From NCBI GenBank assembly GCA_947454485.1, contig CANGJJ010000002.1:310001-374000 (forward strand): a stretch of 64,000 bases of DNA, written 5' to 3'. A program made the position numbers and the translations under genes. Below the pieces are notes generated by a model. It was not told the DNA's origin. It did no database searches and saw nothing but the letters and a program-made list of their open reading frames with translations. Origin of the DNA: Beijerinckiaceae bacterium. Lineage in GTDB: Bacteria > Pseudomonadota > Alphaproteobacteria > Rhizobiales > Beijerinckiaceae. Positions 28,449 through 37,808 of the stretch are shown here, one piece after another (within the stretch, counting starts at the first letter, position 1; every line of letters begins with the position of its first letter).

Positions 28449-29030
28449 ATGAAAATATCGACGCCCGACAGCCAGAGTGAATTGGTTGTTTCTGCACTCA
28501 TCGAGGGCGAACGCAGCTTGCTCATCGTCGATGATGACAAGCCCTTTCTGACGCGCCTGCAGCGCGCCATGGAGCAGCGCGGCTTTGTCGTGGAGACAGC
28601 CGATTCAGTCGCCGAAGGTCTGCTGGCGATTGAACGCCGTGCACCCGCTTTTGCGATCATCGACATGCGCCTTGGCGATGGCAATGGGCTTGATGTCATT
28701 TCCCAATTGAAAGCGCGCCGTCCTGATGCGCGCGGCATTGTGCTCACCGGCTATGGCAATATCGTCACCGCTGTGACGGCGGTGAAGCTCGGTGCATTTG
28801 ATTATCTTGCCAAGCCCGCTGATGCGGACGAGATCTATGGCGCCTTGATGGCCACGCGCGATACGCGCCCCGAAGTGCCAGAAAATCCGATGTCGGCGGA
28901 TCGCGTGCGCTGGGAACATATCCAGCGTGTTTATGAATCTTGCGACCGCAATGTGTCGGAGACAGCGCGCCGTCTCAATATGCATCGCCGCACTTTGCAG
29001 CGCATTCTTGCCAAACGCGCGCCGCGCTAA
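28449..29030 (+). CDS. regA: RegA/PrrA/ActR response regulator
   Basis: RegA activates or represses photosynthesis, respiration, carbon or nitrogen fixation genes in alphaproteobacteria. The 193-residue protein has a receiver with acidic pocket VDDD, phospho-acceptor Asp72 (IIDMRLGDG) and Lys in LAKPAD. A proline-containing linker and a Fis-type HTH follow (ETARRLNMHRRTLQRILAKR), nearly invariant in this family. GTG at 28446 immediately upstream is an alternative start. Its end overlaps the mmcB stop by 4 nt in convergent orientation. Confidence 0.94.
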   Translation: MKISTPDSQSELVVSALIEGERSLLIVDDDKPFLTRLQRAMEQRGFVVETADSVAEGLLAIERRAPAFAIIDMRLGDGNGLDVISQLKARRPDARGIVLTGYGNIVTAVTAVKLGAFDYLAKPADADEIYGALMATRDTRPEVPENPMSADRVRWEHIQRVYESCDRNVSETARRLNMHRRTLQRILAKRAPR

Positions 29031-29527
29031 TCCGTCATCCGCGCCTGCGGATCAGCAAGGTCGTGCAAGCGGTCGGCGGCAAGCTGTGCATAGCGCAGCA
29101 ACATGGCGCGTCGCCGCGCGGGGGCAAGGGGATGCAGCGGTGGCTCTCGCATGATCTGCGCGCCATAGGCATCGGCCAGAATGAGACCCGCATCTTGTGG
29201 CATGATCTCCAGTGGCATGTCCTGCGTGACCGCGAAATAAAGCGCATCGCAATAATCGCGATAGGCAGGCCATTTTTGATCCGCGCGAAAATCAGCCACA
29301 GAGGATTTGATCTCGATAATATGAATGGCGCTGGCGCCATCAAGGGCGACGAGGTCAGCACGCCGACCGCTCGCCAGCGACACTTCTGTTAACGTTGACC
29401 AGCCTTGCGCGCGCAGCATCCGGCGCACGCCTTTGGCGATGGCGAGCGCGTTGCTCGATTGCCGACCATCGAGGGGACCAAATTCGGGGAGAGGCGCTAA
29501 AGCCTCGTCACGCAGCGCCACGCGCAT
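29027..29527 (-). CDS. MmcB-family DNA repair protein
   Basis: The 166-residue protein belongs to the MmcB-like family; MmcB was named in Caulobacter as an SOS-linked protein needed for mitomycin C resistance. The core shows a PD-(D/E)xK nuclease-like pattern: RRADLVALDGASAIHIIEIKSS, here with the E-I-K at the catalytic position, then DFRADQKWPAYRDYCDALYFAV. The start overlaps the 3' end of the GMC oxidoreductase gene by 20 nt, suggesting coupling. No LexA site is visible, because the start lies inside that gene. Confidence 0.85.
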   Translation of the reverse strand: MRVALRDEALAPLPEFGPLDGRQSSNALAIAKGVRRMLRAQGWSTLTEVSLASGRRADLVALDGASAIHIIEIKSSVADFRADQKWPAYRDYCDALYFAVTQDMPLEIMPQDAGLILADAYGAQIMREPPLHPLAPARRRAMLLRYAQLAADRLHDLADPQARMTD

Positions 29528-31124
29528 CCTCCAAAATCATGGCAGCGGCTTTTTCAGCAATCATCATCGTGGGCGAATTGGTATTGCCCGATGTGATTGT
29601 GGGCATGACGCTGGCATCAGCAATGCGCAGGCCCGCCATGCCGCGCAGACGCAAACGCGCATCCACCACCGCGAGCGGGTCATGATCTGCCCCCATCTTC
29701 GCCGTTCCCACAGGATGGAAGATGGTCGTGCCAAGCTCGCCCGCGGCTCTCAAGAGATCCTCATCGCGGGTGACATGCGCACCGGGGCGAAATTCATAAG
29801 GATGAAACGGCGCGAGGGCTTTGGTGTTGCAGAGCTGGCGCGCCACTTTCAAAGATTCAACGGCTATATGTTGATCTTCGTGTGTGCTGAGATAATGCGG
29901 CTTGATGAGCGGATGTTTGCGCGGATCGCCAGAGGCGAGATGGATAGAGCCGCGACTGGTGGGCGCAAGATTACACACGCTCACGGTGATCGCGCCAAAT
30001 TGATGCATGGGCTCGCCGAAGCGATCGAGCGAGAGTGGTTGAATGTGAAACTGGATATTCGCCCGCTCGCGCTCCGGGCTTGAGCGTGTAAAGAGCCCCA
30101 GCTGCGAAGGTGCCATTGTCAGCGGCCCGCGGCGGAAGAGTGCATAATCAAGCCCCATCTTCGCGCGCTTCCACAGTGATTGATAATCGACATTGAGTGT
30201 GCGCGTGTTGAAGACTTTCCAGATCGGGCGCAATTGCAAATGATCTTGCAGATTCTCACCAACCCCCGGCACATGGCGCACAATATCGATGCCGCATTTT
30301 GTTAGTCGCGCGCCATCGCCAATGCCGGATAGTTCGAGCAATTGGGGCGTGCCCACAGCGCCAGCACTCAGGACCACCTCACCCGCGCAGCGCGCCTCTT
30401 GTGAAATGTCCTCACGCGAAAAGCGCACACCCACCGCACGACCATGCTCAATGAGAATGCGCTCAACATGGCATTTCGTGAGCAAGGTGAGATTGGGGCG
30501 ATTCAGAACAGGATGGAGAAAGCCGCGCGCTGCACTCCAGCGACGTCCGCGCTTTTGATTCACCTGAAAATAGCTCGAACCTTCATTATCGCCCGTGTTG
30601 AAATCATCCACTTTGGGAATGCCAATCTCAACGCCAGCCTCTTGTACAGCGTCGAGCACGGGCCAATGCATGCGCGGCTCTTCCACGCGCCATTCACCAC
30701 CCGCGCCATGCAGTTTATTGGCACCGCCAAAATGATCTTCATGGCTTTTGAAGATGGGGAGCACATCATCCCAGCCCCAACCGGCGAGGCCCTGTGCGCG
30801 CCAGCCGTCATAATCTGCTGCCTGTCCGCGCATATAGATCATCGCATTGATGGCCGAGCAGCCGCCGATCACGCGTCCACGCGGATAGGCCAGAGCGCGC
30901 CCTTGCAGACCAGCTTCGGCCTGTGTGCGGAACATCCAATCAGCGCGCGGATTGCCGATCGCAAAGAGATAGCCAACAGGGATGTGAAACCAGATCCAAT
31001 TGTCGCGGCCGCCTGCTTCGAGCAGTAGCACACGATTCTTGGGATCAGCAGAGAGGCGATTGGCCAGAACGCAGCCCGCGCTGCCGGCACCAATGATGAT
31101 GTAATCGTAAGTTGCCTCACCCAT
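29508..31124 (-). CDS. GMC-family FAD-dependent oxidoreductase (choline dehydrogenase-like)
   Basis: The 538-residue flavoprotein starts with the FAD motif YIIIGAGSAGCVLANRLS and has the GMC signature PRGRVIGGCSAINAMIYMRG. The C-terminal region has FHPVGTAKMG and NTNSPTMMIAEKAA, containing the catalytic His/Asn. It oxidises an alcohol, but the substrate is not evident; choline dehydrogenase-like enzymes of this subgroup are diverse, and no bet genes are nearby. The ATG at 31124 is preferred to an in-frame GTG at 31139. It shares an overlap with mmcB. Confidence 0.9.
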   Translation of the reverse strand: MGEATYDYIIIGAGSAGCVLANRLSADPKNRVLLLEAGGRDNWIWFHIPVGYLFAIGNPRADWMFRTQAEAGLQGRALAYPRGRVIGGCSAINAMIYMRGQAADYDGWRAQGLAGWGWDDVLPIFKSHEDHFGGANKLHGAGGEWRVEEPRMHWPVLDAVQEAGVEIGIPKVDDFNTGDNEGSSYFQVNQKRGRRWSAARGFLHPVLNRPNLTLLTKCHVERILIEHGRAVGVRFSREDISQEARCAGEVVLSAGAVGTPQLLELSGIGDGARLTKCGIDIVRHVPGVGENLQDHLQLRPIWKVFNTRTLNVDYQSLWKRAKMGLDYALFRRGPLTMAPSQLGLFTRSSPERERANIQFHIQPLSLDRFGEPMHQFGAITVSVCNLAPTSRGSIHLASGDPRKHPLIKPHYLSTHEDQHIAVESLKVARQLCNTKALAPFHPYEFRPGAHVTRDEDLLRAAGELGTTIFHPVGTAKMGADHDPLAVVDARLRLRGMAGLRIADASVMPTITSGNTNSPTMMIAEKAAAMILEDARGAA

Positions 31125-31183
31125 GGCAGTCCTCGTCACGCCTGCGCGGCCAGTCTAGCGTGATTGCAAAAGCTGCAAAAGAG

Positions 31184-31942
31184 CTACTTGCGATAAGCGA
31201 GCAAGCTCGGGCCATGCGGCGTATGGGCAATATCGAAATCAAGCTCGAAGGCCGTGCGCAATTCTTCGACAAGGCTGCAAGGCGCACCATCTGCAATGAT
31301 CTGCCCATGGTTCATCACGATCATGCGGCTGGCATAGCGCATGGCGAGTGCCAGATCATGCAAGACACAAATGACCACTTTGCCAGCCTTGGCTTGTGCC
31401 GCGAGCAAATCCATCACCGCGAGCTGCCAGGCAGGGTCAAGCGAAGCGACAGGCTCATCGAGCAGAAGAATGGGCGCATCGACGGCGAGTGAACGTGCGA
31501 GCAAGACACGCACACGCTCGCCGCCCGACAGATAGTCGGAGTTTTGCGTGGCAAGATCGTCAAGGCCGCACTCATGCAAGGCCTGTTCGACGCGCAGCTG
31601 ATCTTCGCGAGCTTTAGCGGTGCCTTCATGGGGCAGGCGGCCAATGGCCACGACATCACGCACCGGCATCGGCCAAGCCACAACGCCATTTTGCGGCATG
31701 AAGGCGATATGACGTGCGCGCTCGATTGCTTTCATCTCGCGCAAAATTTCTGTGCCAAACAAAATCTCGCCCTCGCAGGGCAAGAGCCCCGCAATCGCAC
31801 GCAGCAAAGTTGTCTTGCCTGCACCATTGGGGCCAACCAGGGCAATGAAGGCACCCGTATCGGCATGGAGAGAGACGCCCGACAGAACTTGCTTGTTCTG
31901 CAGCGCGACCGCAACGCTGGTGAGATGCAGCATGACGCTCAT
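31184..31942 (-). CDS. btuD: Cobalamin (or iron-chelate) ABC transporter ATP-binding protein
   Basis: The 252-residue ATPase has Walker A GPNGAGKTT (37-45), signature LSGGERVRVLLARSL, Walker B ILLLDEPVASLD and the switch His in VLHDLA. The sequence alone places it in the FecE/BtuD/HmuV group. Cobalamin is inferred from the B12 riboswitch upstream of the operon and from btuF and cobU next door. The ATG at 31942 overlaps the permease stop as ATGA; the open frame extends 14 codons upstream without support. Confidence 0.88.
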   Translation of the reverse strand: MSVMLHLTSVAVALQNKQVLSGVSLHADTGAFIALVGPNGAGKTTLLRAIAGLLPCEGEILFGTEILREMKAIERARHIAFMPQNGVVAWPMPVRDVVAIGRLPHEGTAKAREDQLRVEQALHECGLDDLATQNSDYLSGGERVRVLLARSLAVDAPILLLDEPVASLDPAWQLAVMDLLAAQAKAGKVVICVLHDLALAMRYASRMIVMNHGQIIADGAPCSLVEELRTAFELDFDIAHTPHGPSLLAYRK

Positions 31943-32949
31943 GTTTGCGCACCAAAGCGCATGCGTCCGCTTGCGATCAGCCACAAGAAGAAGGGCACGC
32001 CCAGACAGACAGTGAGCACACCAACTTTGAGCTCGCTTGCCGAGGGCAACAGGCGCACAGCCATGTCAGAGAGTAGCAAGAGCAGCGCGCCCGACAGCGC
32101 GGAGGGCAGCAACAGACGCGCAGGATCGCCCTTGACGAAAGAGCGCACGAGATGGGGTGCAATGAGACCCACAAAGCTGATGGCACCTGAGACAGCCACA
32201 CCTGCGCCCACGCCCATGGCCACCGCCAGAACGATGATGAAGCGCAGTGCGGCCAGATTGATGCCAAGGCTGACAGCGACATCCTCCCCCAAAGTGAGGG
32301 CGCGCAGGCCCCGGCCCATGCGCAGCAGAATGAGGCAGGCCATGACCATGAAGGGAACGGAGATCGCGACATGGCGCATGGAGCGATCTTCAAAAGAGCC
32401 CATCAGCCAGAAGACGATCTCCATCACCGCAAAAGGATTGGGCGAGAGATTGATCGTAAGCGCCGTGCCAGCACCAGCCAGGCTTGCGACCGCCAGACCC
32501 GCCAGCAAGAGGGAGACAAGATTGCGCATGCGCCCGGCAACGAGCCAGACAAGGGCGATCGAGGCCATGGCACCCGTCATCGCGGCCAGCGGCAGACCCC
32601 AGGAGAAGGCATCGGCCGTCCCCGTATAGAGCAGTATGGCAGCGCCCAAGGCGGCGGCCTGCGGCGCGCCAAAGACGGCAGGCTCCGCAAGGGGATTGCG
32701 CAAGAGGCCCTGCAACACCGCGCCCGACAGGCCCAAGGTGAAACCAACACTCAGGGTCAGGATGAGGCGGGGCAGTCGGATTTCGCGGATGATCAGGCCC
32801 TGAACGCCTGATCCATCGAGCAAGCCTTGCAAGATCTCGGCAGGTCCAAGGCCAGCAGGGCCGATCATCATAGACGCGACCGCCGCGCCCAGAAGCGCGA
32901 TGGTCAGAGCCCCGGACAGGGCCGCGTCAGATGATCCGCCTGCTTTCAA
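31939..32949 (-). CDS. btuC: FecCD/BtuC-family ABC transporter permease
   Basis: The 336-residue inner-membrane protein has about ten hydrophobic segments and FecCD landmarks: IREIRLPRLILTLSVGFTLGLSG is split by helix starts, then LQGLLRNPLAEPAVFG, GAISFVGLIAPHLVRSF and the final VGVLTVCLGVPFFLWL. It would import cobalamin together with BtuD and the divergent BtuF. It starts 7 nt after the btuB stop, so btuB-btuC-btuD should be one riboswitch-controlled transcript. Confidence 0.9.
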   Translation of the reverse strand: MKAGGSSDAALSGALTIALLGAAVASMMIGPAGLGPAEILQGLLDGSGVQGLIIREIRLPRLILTLSVGFTLGLSGAVLQGLLRNPLAEPAVFGAPQAAALGAAILLYTGTADAFSWGLPLAAMTGAMASIALVWLVAGRMRNLVSLLLAGLAVASLAGAGTALTINLSPNPFAVMEIVFWLMGSFEDRSMRHVAISVPFMVMACLILLRMGRGLRALTLGEDVAVSLGINLAALRFIIVLAVAMGVGAGVAVSGAISFVGLIAPHLVRSFVKGDPARLLLPSALSGALLLLLSDMAVRLLPSASELKVGVLTVCLGVPFFLWLIASGRMRFGAQT

Positions 32950-32956
32950 ACCGTCC

Positions 32957-34921
32957 TCACCAGGTCATGCGCAGGCCACCATAGAGGGAGCGACCAGCAG
33001 CGCCGAATTGATAGGCCTCCTGATAGCGACCATTGGTGAGATTTTCGAGTCTTGAAAATAAGGTCAGGCTCTCGCGCAGTTTGTAGGAGCCATAGAGGTC
33101 GATCTTGGTGAAGGGATCGAGCCGTGCATCGCCGCTGCTCGAATAGTCGTAGCGCACGCCCACATAGGTCAGGCGGGCTTCGAGTTCGAGTTTGGGAATG
33201 CCCGTATAGGTCACAGCCAAAGTGGTCTTGTGGCGGGGGCGCTGCAGAAGCTCTTTCTGCGTCGACAGATCACGGCTCCACAGATTGGTATAGCTGAGAC
33301 GCGTGCGCCAGGCCTCCGGCACCAGAATGAGATCGCCCGCCACTTCCGCACCGCGCGTTTTGGCGAGGCCAACATTATAGTAGCAGCCATAGGTACTGAT
33401 GCAGCCTGTTGCGCCGGATGTATAAGCGATCAGATTTTCGAATTTGTTCTCGAAAACGCTGACAGAGGCTGTGAGGCGGTCAGTGATCTTTTGGTCGACA
33501 CCAAAATCATAGCCGATGCTCTTTTCGGACTTCAGTGTTGAGATGCCATATTCACTGTAGCGCTGATAGAGCGTGGCGATCTTCGCGCCCGTCCCGATGC
33601 TGCTGTGAATCTTTGTATCGCTTTCTTCAAAACGATAAGCGCCCGTTGTACGCCAAGTCACAAAGCGGTCGCCATTCAAGACCGAGTCAACACGCCCACC
33701 CACCGATAGATCGGTATTTTTTGCAGGCGTGAATTGATAGATGCTGAAGAGCGAATTGGTCGTCTGTGATTTACTGATGGGTGTATAGGTCGTGGCACCT
33801 GCTGTCTCAGGATCATAGCTTACATCAGCCGTTTCGCGCTCGCTTCGTAAACCGAAAGACAGAACGCCTAGCGGCGCCGTCTTCCAATCGCCCTGATATT
33901 CCGTGCCTACACGCACACCGCGATAATAGCTGGTGCAATTGGTTGTATAGTCTGCGCAGCTTTCGGTGAGGCCATAAAGACGATCCACATTGCTCAGGAA
34001 GAGCGAGACCTTGTTCTTCAGCTGACCATCAAACGCATAAGCGCTGCCGGTGGTGGACAGGTCGCTATTGAAGGCGCGAAGACGGTTGAAGTTGCTATAG
34101 ACATTTTCGGTCGCGAGATAGGCATAGCCATTGTCCATCTTGCCGCGATTGGCAAAGGCGGCGACGCGCGTTTCCATCTCCACATCGCCCGCATTCCAAT
34201 TCACCCGGCCACGCAAGCCAAGGCGATCCATCGGCGCATGTTTGGGAATGGTTGGTGCGGTGATGTAGGACGAGAAAACTGGATTGGTGATGCGATAGCC
34301 ATAATGGGGATAAGCGTCGCTATGCAGATAATCAGCCGAGAAGGCATAAGCCACGCCATCTTGCGCGCCTGAGATTGAACCGCGCGCATGGCCCGTGCCG
34401 TGACTGCCAGCCTCCAGCGTCACACTGCGTTTTGTCTCAGAGCTGCCTTTGCGCGTGATGATATTGATCACCCCGCCCATTGCATCTGAACCATAGAGCG
34501 CGGACTGCGGCCCGCGCAAAACTTCGATCCGCTCAATATCGGTCACAGGAATGCTGGTCAGATCGACGGAGGCATCTGTGCCGGTGGGATCATTGAGCCG
34601 CATCCCGTCGAGCAAGATGACGGATTGGCCTGCACTTGCCCCGCGTAGAGAGACGGTCGCCAAACCACCCAGACCACCTGTTTCATAAATATAGAGGCCC
34701 GGCACACTTTGCAGCACAGAGGCAAGACCGAGCGAACCATAACGCTCAATCTCTTCGCGGGGGATGATGGTGACCGCGCTGCCAGCGCGCGCGATCGGCA
34801 TGTCGATTCGGCTGGGGGTGATGACGAGGTCTTGTGCGTCAGCGGCGCAAACAGGGACTGTGAAAAAGCATGAAAATAATGAGATAGCCGCATAACTGCG
34901 GCCCTTAGGGAAACCAGCCAT
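32957..34921 (-). CDS. btuB: TonB-dependent outer-membrane cobalamin receptor
   Basis: The 654-residue protein has a signal peptide (about 1-27, ending VCAADA), a TonB box-like DLVITPSR (31-38), a plug domain (to about 165: SVLQSVPGLYIYETGGLGG, RIEVLRGPQSALYGSDAMGG) and a 22-strand-type barrel ending in an aromatic C-terminal residue (LRMTW). The closest recognisable family is BtuB. Assignment to cobalamin rests mainly on the riboswitch directly upstream. GGAGG lies 5 nt before the ATG. Confidence 0.93.
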   Translation of the reverse strand: MAGFPKGRSYAAISLFSCFFTVPVCAADAQDLVITPSRIDMPIARAGSAVTIIPREEIERYGSLGLASVLQSVPGLYIYETGGLGGLATVSLRGASAGQSVILLDGMRLNDPTGTDASVDLTSIPVTDIERIEVLRGPQSALYGSDAMGGVINIITRKGSSETKRSVTLEAGSHGTGHARGSISGAQDGVAYAFSADYLHSDAYPHYGYRITNPVFSSYITAPTIPKHAPMDRLGLRGRVNWNAGDVEMETRVAAFANRGKMDNGYAYLATENVYSNFNRLRAFNSDLSTTGSAYAFDGQLKNKVSLFLSNVDRLYGLTESCADYTTNCTSYYRGVRVGTEYQGDWKTAPLGVLSFGLRSERETADVSYDPETAGATTYTPISKSQTTNSLFSIYQFTPAKNTDLSVGGRVDSVLNGDRFVTWRTTGAYRFEESDTKIHSSIGTGAKIATLYQRYSEYGISTLKSEKSIGYDFGVDQKITDRLTASVSVFENKFENLIAYTSGATGCISTYGCYYNVGLAKTRGAEVAGDLILVPEAWRTRLSYTNLWSRDLSTQKELLQRPRHKTTLAVTYTGIPKLELEARLTYVGVRYDYSSSGDARLDPFTKIDLYGSYKLRESLTLFSRLENLTNGRYQEAYQFGAAGRSLYGGLRMTW

Positions 34922-34959
34922 AGATCCTCCAGTCGTCCCGCCGACGACGTTTAGGGTTG

Positions 34960-35140
34960 CACGAGCATTGGCCGGTCTCCTGGCTCGCGCGTCGTCGCTG
35001 CTCTCACGCCTTCCCAGGATTTGGGTCCCAGTGGCTTTGATGAAGAGCGCTCAGCGCTTACAGTTGCGGGGGCAGCTGCGGATTCGGACTTCGTCCTCAC
35101 CGCATTCCCGTTTCACCCCGGAGGACATCCGGGGCACCAA
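34960..35140 (-). promoter_or_regulatory. Cobalamin riboswitch upstream of btuB
   Basis: Read on the minus strand from 35140, the region contains the B12-element landmarks in order: GGTG...GGGTGAAACGGGAA, a GGTGAGG stretch, the core GCAGCTGCCCCCGCAACTG, TAAGCG, GCCACTG, GGGAAGGC and GAGCCAGGAGACCGGCC. It sits 39 nt before the btuB start and should repress uptake when adenosylcobalamin is abundant. Downstream, GTCGTC (34932-34937, beside the Shine-Dalgarno) and CGTCGTC (34990-34996, in the aptamer) can each pair with GACGACG (34943-34949), a plausible expression platform. Confidence 0.96.
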
Positions 35141-35178
35141 TACATTTACAAAACTAGACACGCTTCATAGGCTTTGCA

Positions 35179-36036
35179 ATGCGGTTTTTGGCTAGTCGGG
35201 TGATCCTTTTGGTAAGTGCTTGCGTAGCAATGGGTTGCGTTGCCACGCTTGCGCGTGCTGACGCGCCCCGCCGCGTCGTTTCTGCCAATTTATGCACCGA
35301 TCAACTGCTGCTCGCTCTGGCTGACGAGAGCCAGATCGTCTCCCTCAGCCCCTTTGCTCTTGATCCGGGCATGTCTTTTCTGGCCGATCAGGCGCGGCGC
35401 TTTCCCACCAATCGCGGCACGGGCGAAGATCTTGTGCGGACGGAAGCCGATCTTGTTCTCATAGGGGCCTTTGACGGGCGCTATACGCGCGAATTGCTGA
35501 AGCAACGCGGCCTCAGTTTTTTGCCGGCGGCGCCTTGGCGTTCGATGACCGATGGTTTCGATCAAATTCGTAATATTTCCAAAGAGTTAGGTCATAGAGA
35601 GCGCGGCGAGACCATGATCGGTGAGATCGAGCAGGCCATGGGGGAGCTGCGCGCTCTGGCCGCCAAGCGCGCCACCCGCCCGAGCGCCCTCATCCTCAGT
35701 CGCAGAGGCTTTGTCTATCATGCAGGCCCCTTGGCCGAGATGATCGAGGCGGCGGGGCTTGTGGATGCAGCCCCTTCGCTGGGTGTCCCCAGCAGTGGCT
35801 TTGTGACGATGGAAAATCTCGTCGCCCATCCGCCGGATCTCCTGATCGTGTCGGATAAAGAGGTTGAGGCGGCCTCTGATCAGGGGCAGGCCTTTCTCGC
35901 CCATCCTGCTTTGAAGCAGCTCTGGCCTGCCAGTCGGCGCCTCGTGGCCCCCGGCCAGCTCACCATTTGCGGAGGGCCTTCCACCGTCGCCCTCATCAAG
36001 GCTCTGGCCGCTGAGATCGCCGCCAAAGTCCATTAA
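35179..36036 (+). CDS. btuF: Cobalamin-binding periplasmic protein (BtuF-like)
   Basis: The 285-residue protein has a signal peptide (about 1-28, ending ARADA) and a helical-backbone type III solute-binding fold: RRVVSANLCTDQLLLALAD, SLSPFALDP, then the ADLVLIGAFDGRYT lobe and a C-terminal GPSTVALIKALA helix. It would deliver cobalamin to BtuCD. It is divergent from btuB, and the riboswitch lies on the other strand, so this gene is not under that switch. Its end overlaps the cobU stop by 4 nt. Confidence 0.88.
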   Translation: MRFLASRVILLVSACVAMGCVATLARADAPRRVVSANLCTDQLLLALADESQIVSLSPFALDPGMSFLADQARRFPTNRGTGEDLVRTEADLVLIGAFDGRYTRELLKQRGLSFLPAAPWRSMTDGFDQIRNISKELGHRERGETMIGEIEQAMGELRALAAKRATRPSALILSRRGFVYHAGPLAEMIEAAGLVDAAPSLGVPSSGFVTMENLVAHPPDLLIVSDKEVEAASDQGQAFLAHPALKQLWPASRRLVAPGQLTICGGPSTVALIKALAAEIAAKVH

Positions 36037-36578
36037 AAACGGATCATGGGCCTCGTGCCGGGTTTCAGTTCGAGAGGCAGGCCAGCGCTCACCAGCACAA
36101 CCCTGTCGCAGGCCTGTGCGAGGCGTTGGTTCACGCGCCCCTGTGCGTCGCGAAAATCGCGCCCCAGCGCGCTCTGCGGCACGATCCCGAGCCCCACTTC
36201 ATTGCTGATGAGAATGACGGGCCCCTGCGCCTTCTCCAAAGTCAAAGCGAGGCCCTCCAGCATGGCTGACCAGTCGCGGCCCGCATGGATTACATTGCTG
36301 AGCCAGAGTGTCAGGCAGTCGATGACGATGATGCGGCCCTCGCGGGCGCGGGCGGAGATTTGGGCTGCGAGATTGAGGGGCTCTTCCACAAGGCTCCAGC
36401 GCTCATCGCGGTCAGCTTGGTGGGCGCTGATTCGCGCCGCCATCTCCTCGTCGAGCGCCTGCGCCGTGGCGATCATCAGGGGCGCAAGGCCGCTGTCCTG
36501 CGCCAGCTCGCTCGCATAGCGGCTCTTGCCAGAGCGCGCGCCACCCAGAATGAGAACGGTTTTGCTGCGAGGCGACAT
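36033..36578 (-). CDS. cobU: Adenosylcobinamide kinase / adenosylcobinamide-phosphate guanylyltransferase
   Basis: CobU (CobP) phosphorylates adenosylcobinamide and transfers GMP to it in the nucleotide-loop assembly of B12 synthesis or cobinamide salvage. The 181-residue product has the P-loop LGGARSGKS (11-19), a His at residue 53 (SAHQADRDERW) at the guanylylation position and the C-terminal EVGLGIVPQSALGRDFRDA motif. It is convergent with btuF; other cob genes are not in the window. Confidence 0.95.
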   Translation of the reverse strand: MSPRSKTVLILGGARSGKSRYASELAQDSGLAPLMIATAQALDEEMAARISAHQADRDERWSLVEEPLNLAAQISARAREGRIIVIDCLTLWLSNVIHAGRDWSAMLEGLALTLEKAQGPVILISNEVGLGIVPQSALGRDFRDAQGRVNQRLAQACDRVVLVSAGLPLELKPGTRPMIRF

Positions 36579-36640
36579 GCGTGCTCCGTCTTGCTAATCT
36601 CCACCCAAGATCACTGTCTCAGGCACACAATCAGGTTCTC

Positions 36641-37804
36641 ATGAATACGATTTTTGCCAATCTGCCCACCACGATTTTCGAGGTTATGTCGCAGGCCGCG
36701 CGTGACCGTCAGGCCATCAATCTGGGTCAAGGCTTTCCTGATGATCCGGGCCCCGAAGATGTGCGCGCCAAAGCCGCTGATGCGACGCTCAATGGCTATA
36801 ACCAATATCCCAGCATGATGGGCATTCCTGAATTGCGTCAGGCCATCGCTGATCACTATGCGCGCTTTCAAGGTCTCAAGATTGATGCGCCTACCGAAGT
36901 CATGGTGACATCAGGCGCGACCGAAGCGCTTGCTGGCGCGATCTTCGGCATGATTGAGCCGGGCGATGAAGTCGTGCTCTTTCAGCCGACCTATGATGCC
37001 TATGTGCCGCTTGTTCTGCGCGCTGGCGGTGTGCCGCGCTATGTCGCGTTGAAGCCGCCGCATTGGACTTTTACGCAAGAGGATCTTGCGGGCGTCTTCA
37101 ACGAGAAAACAAAGCTCGTCCTCTTCAACAATCCGCTGAACCCCAGCGGCATTGTCTATGAGCGCTCGCAGCTCGAATTGCTCGCCTCATTCTGTGAGCA
37201 TTTTGATGTGACAGCGGTCTGCGATGAAGTGTGGGAACATCTTGTCTATGACGGGCGTCGTCATATTTCGATGCTCGAATTGCCCAATATGCGCGAGCGC
37301 ACGATCAAGATTGGCAGCGCGGGCAAGATCTTTTCGCTCACCGGCTGGAAGATTGGTTTGGTTGTCGCCGCACCCCATCTGATGAAGGTGATTGCCAAAT
37401 CGCATCAGTTTCTCACCTTCACCACGCCGCCCAATCTGCAAGTTGCGGTGGCTTACGGCCTTGGCAAAGAGGCGAGCTATTTCGATCAGATGCGCGCGAA
37501 TTTTCAGCGCAGCCGTGATCGCTTTTGCAAAGGGCTCATCGAGCGCGGCTTTCCGGTCATTGCCAGTCAGGGCACTTATTTCGTCAATGTCGATATTGGC
37601 CAGCTCGGCCTTGAGGATGATGTCGCCTTCTGCACCAAGCTTGTGGAGCATTATGGTGTCGCGGCGATTCCGGTCTCGGCCTTTTATGTGCAAGACCATG
37701 TGCGCACGGTGGTGCGCTTTTGCTTTGCCAAGAAAGACGAGACTTTGGACGAGGGTCTGCGCCGTTTGGAAACAGCTGTCGCTGATTTCAAGAAGGAGCG
37801 TCGC
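36641..37804 (+). CDS. Class I/II PLP-dependent aminotransferase
   Basis: The 388-residue fold-type I enzyme has the pyridoxal Lys229 (KIGSAGKIFSLTGWKIG), Asp195 (VCDEVWEH) and NNPLNPSG. The pattern INLGQGFPD near residue 27 and IFANLPTTIFEVMSQ at the N-terminus resemble the YbdL/kynurenine-methionine aminotransferase group; the substrate is not decidable. The ATG at 36641 is chosen; the frame runs 20 codons further upstream without conserved content. A polyamine-binding protein gene starts about 2 nt after the stop, so the two may be cotranscribed. Confidence 0.9.
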
Positions 37805-37808
37805 TGAG

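Noticed and set aside
31544-32629. Open frame of about 361 codons antisense to btuD/btuC
   Set aside because: It spans the junction of two clear genes and is of low complexity (Ala/Arg/Thr/Met).
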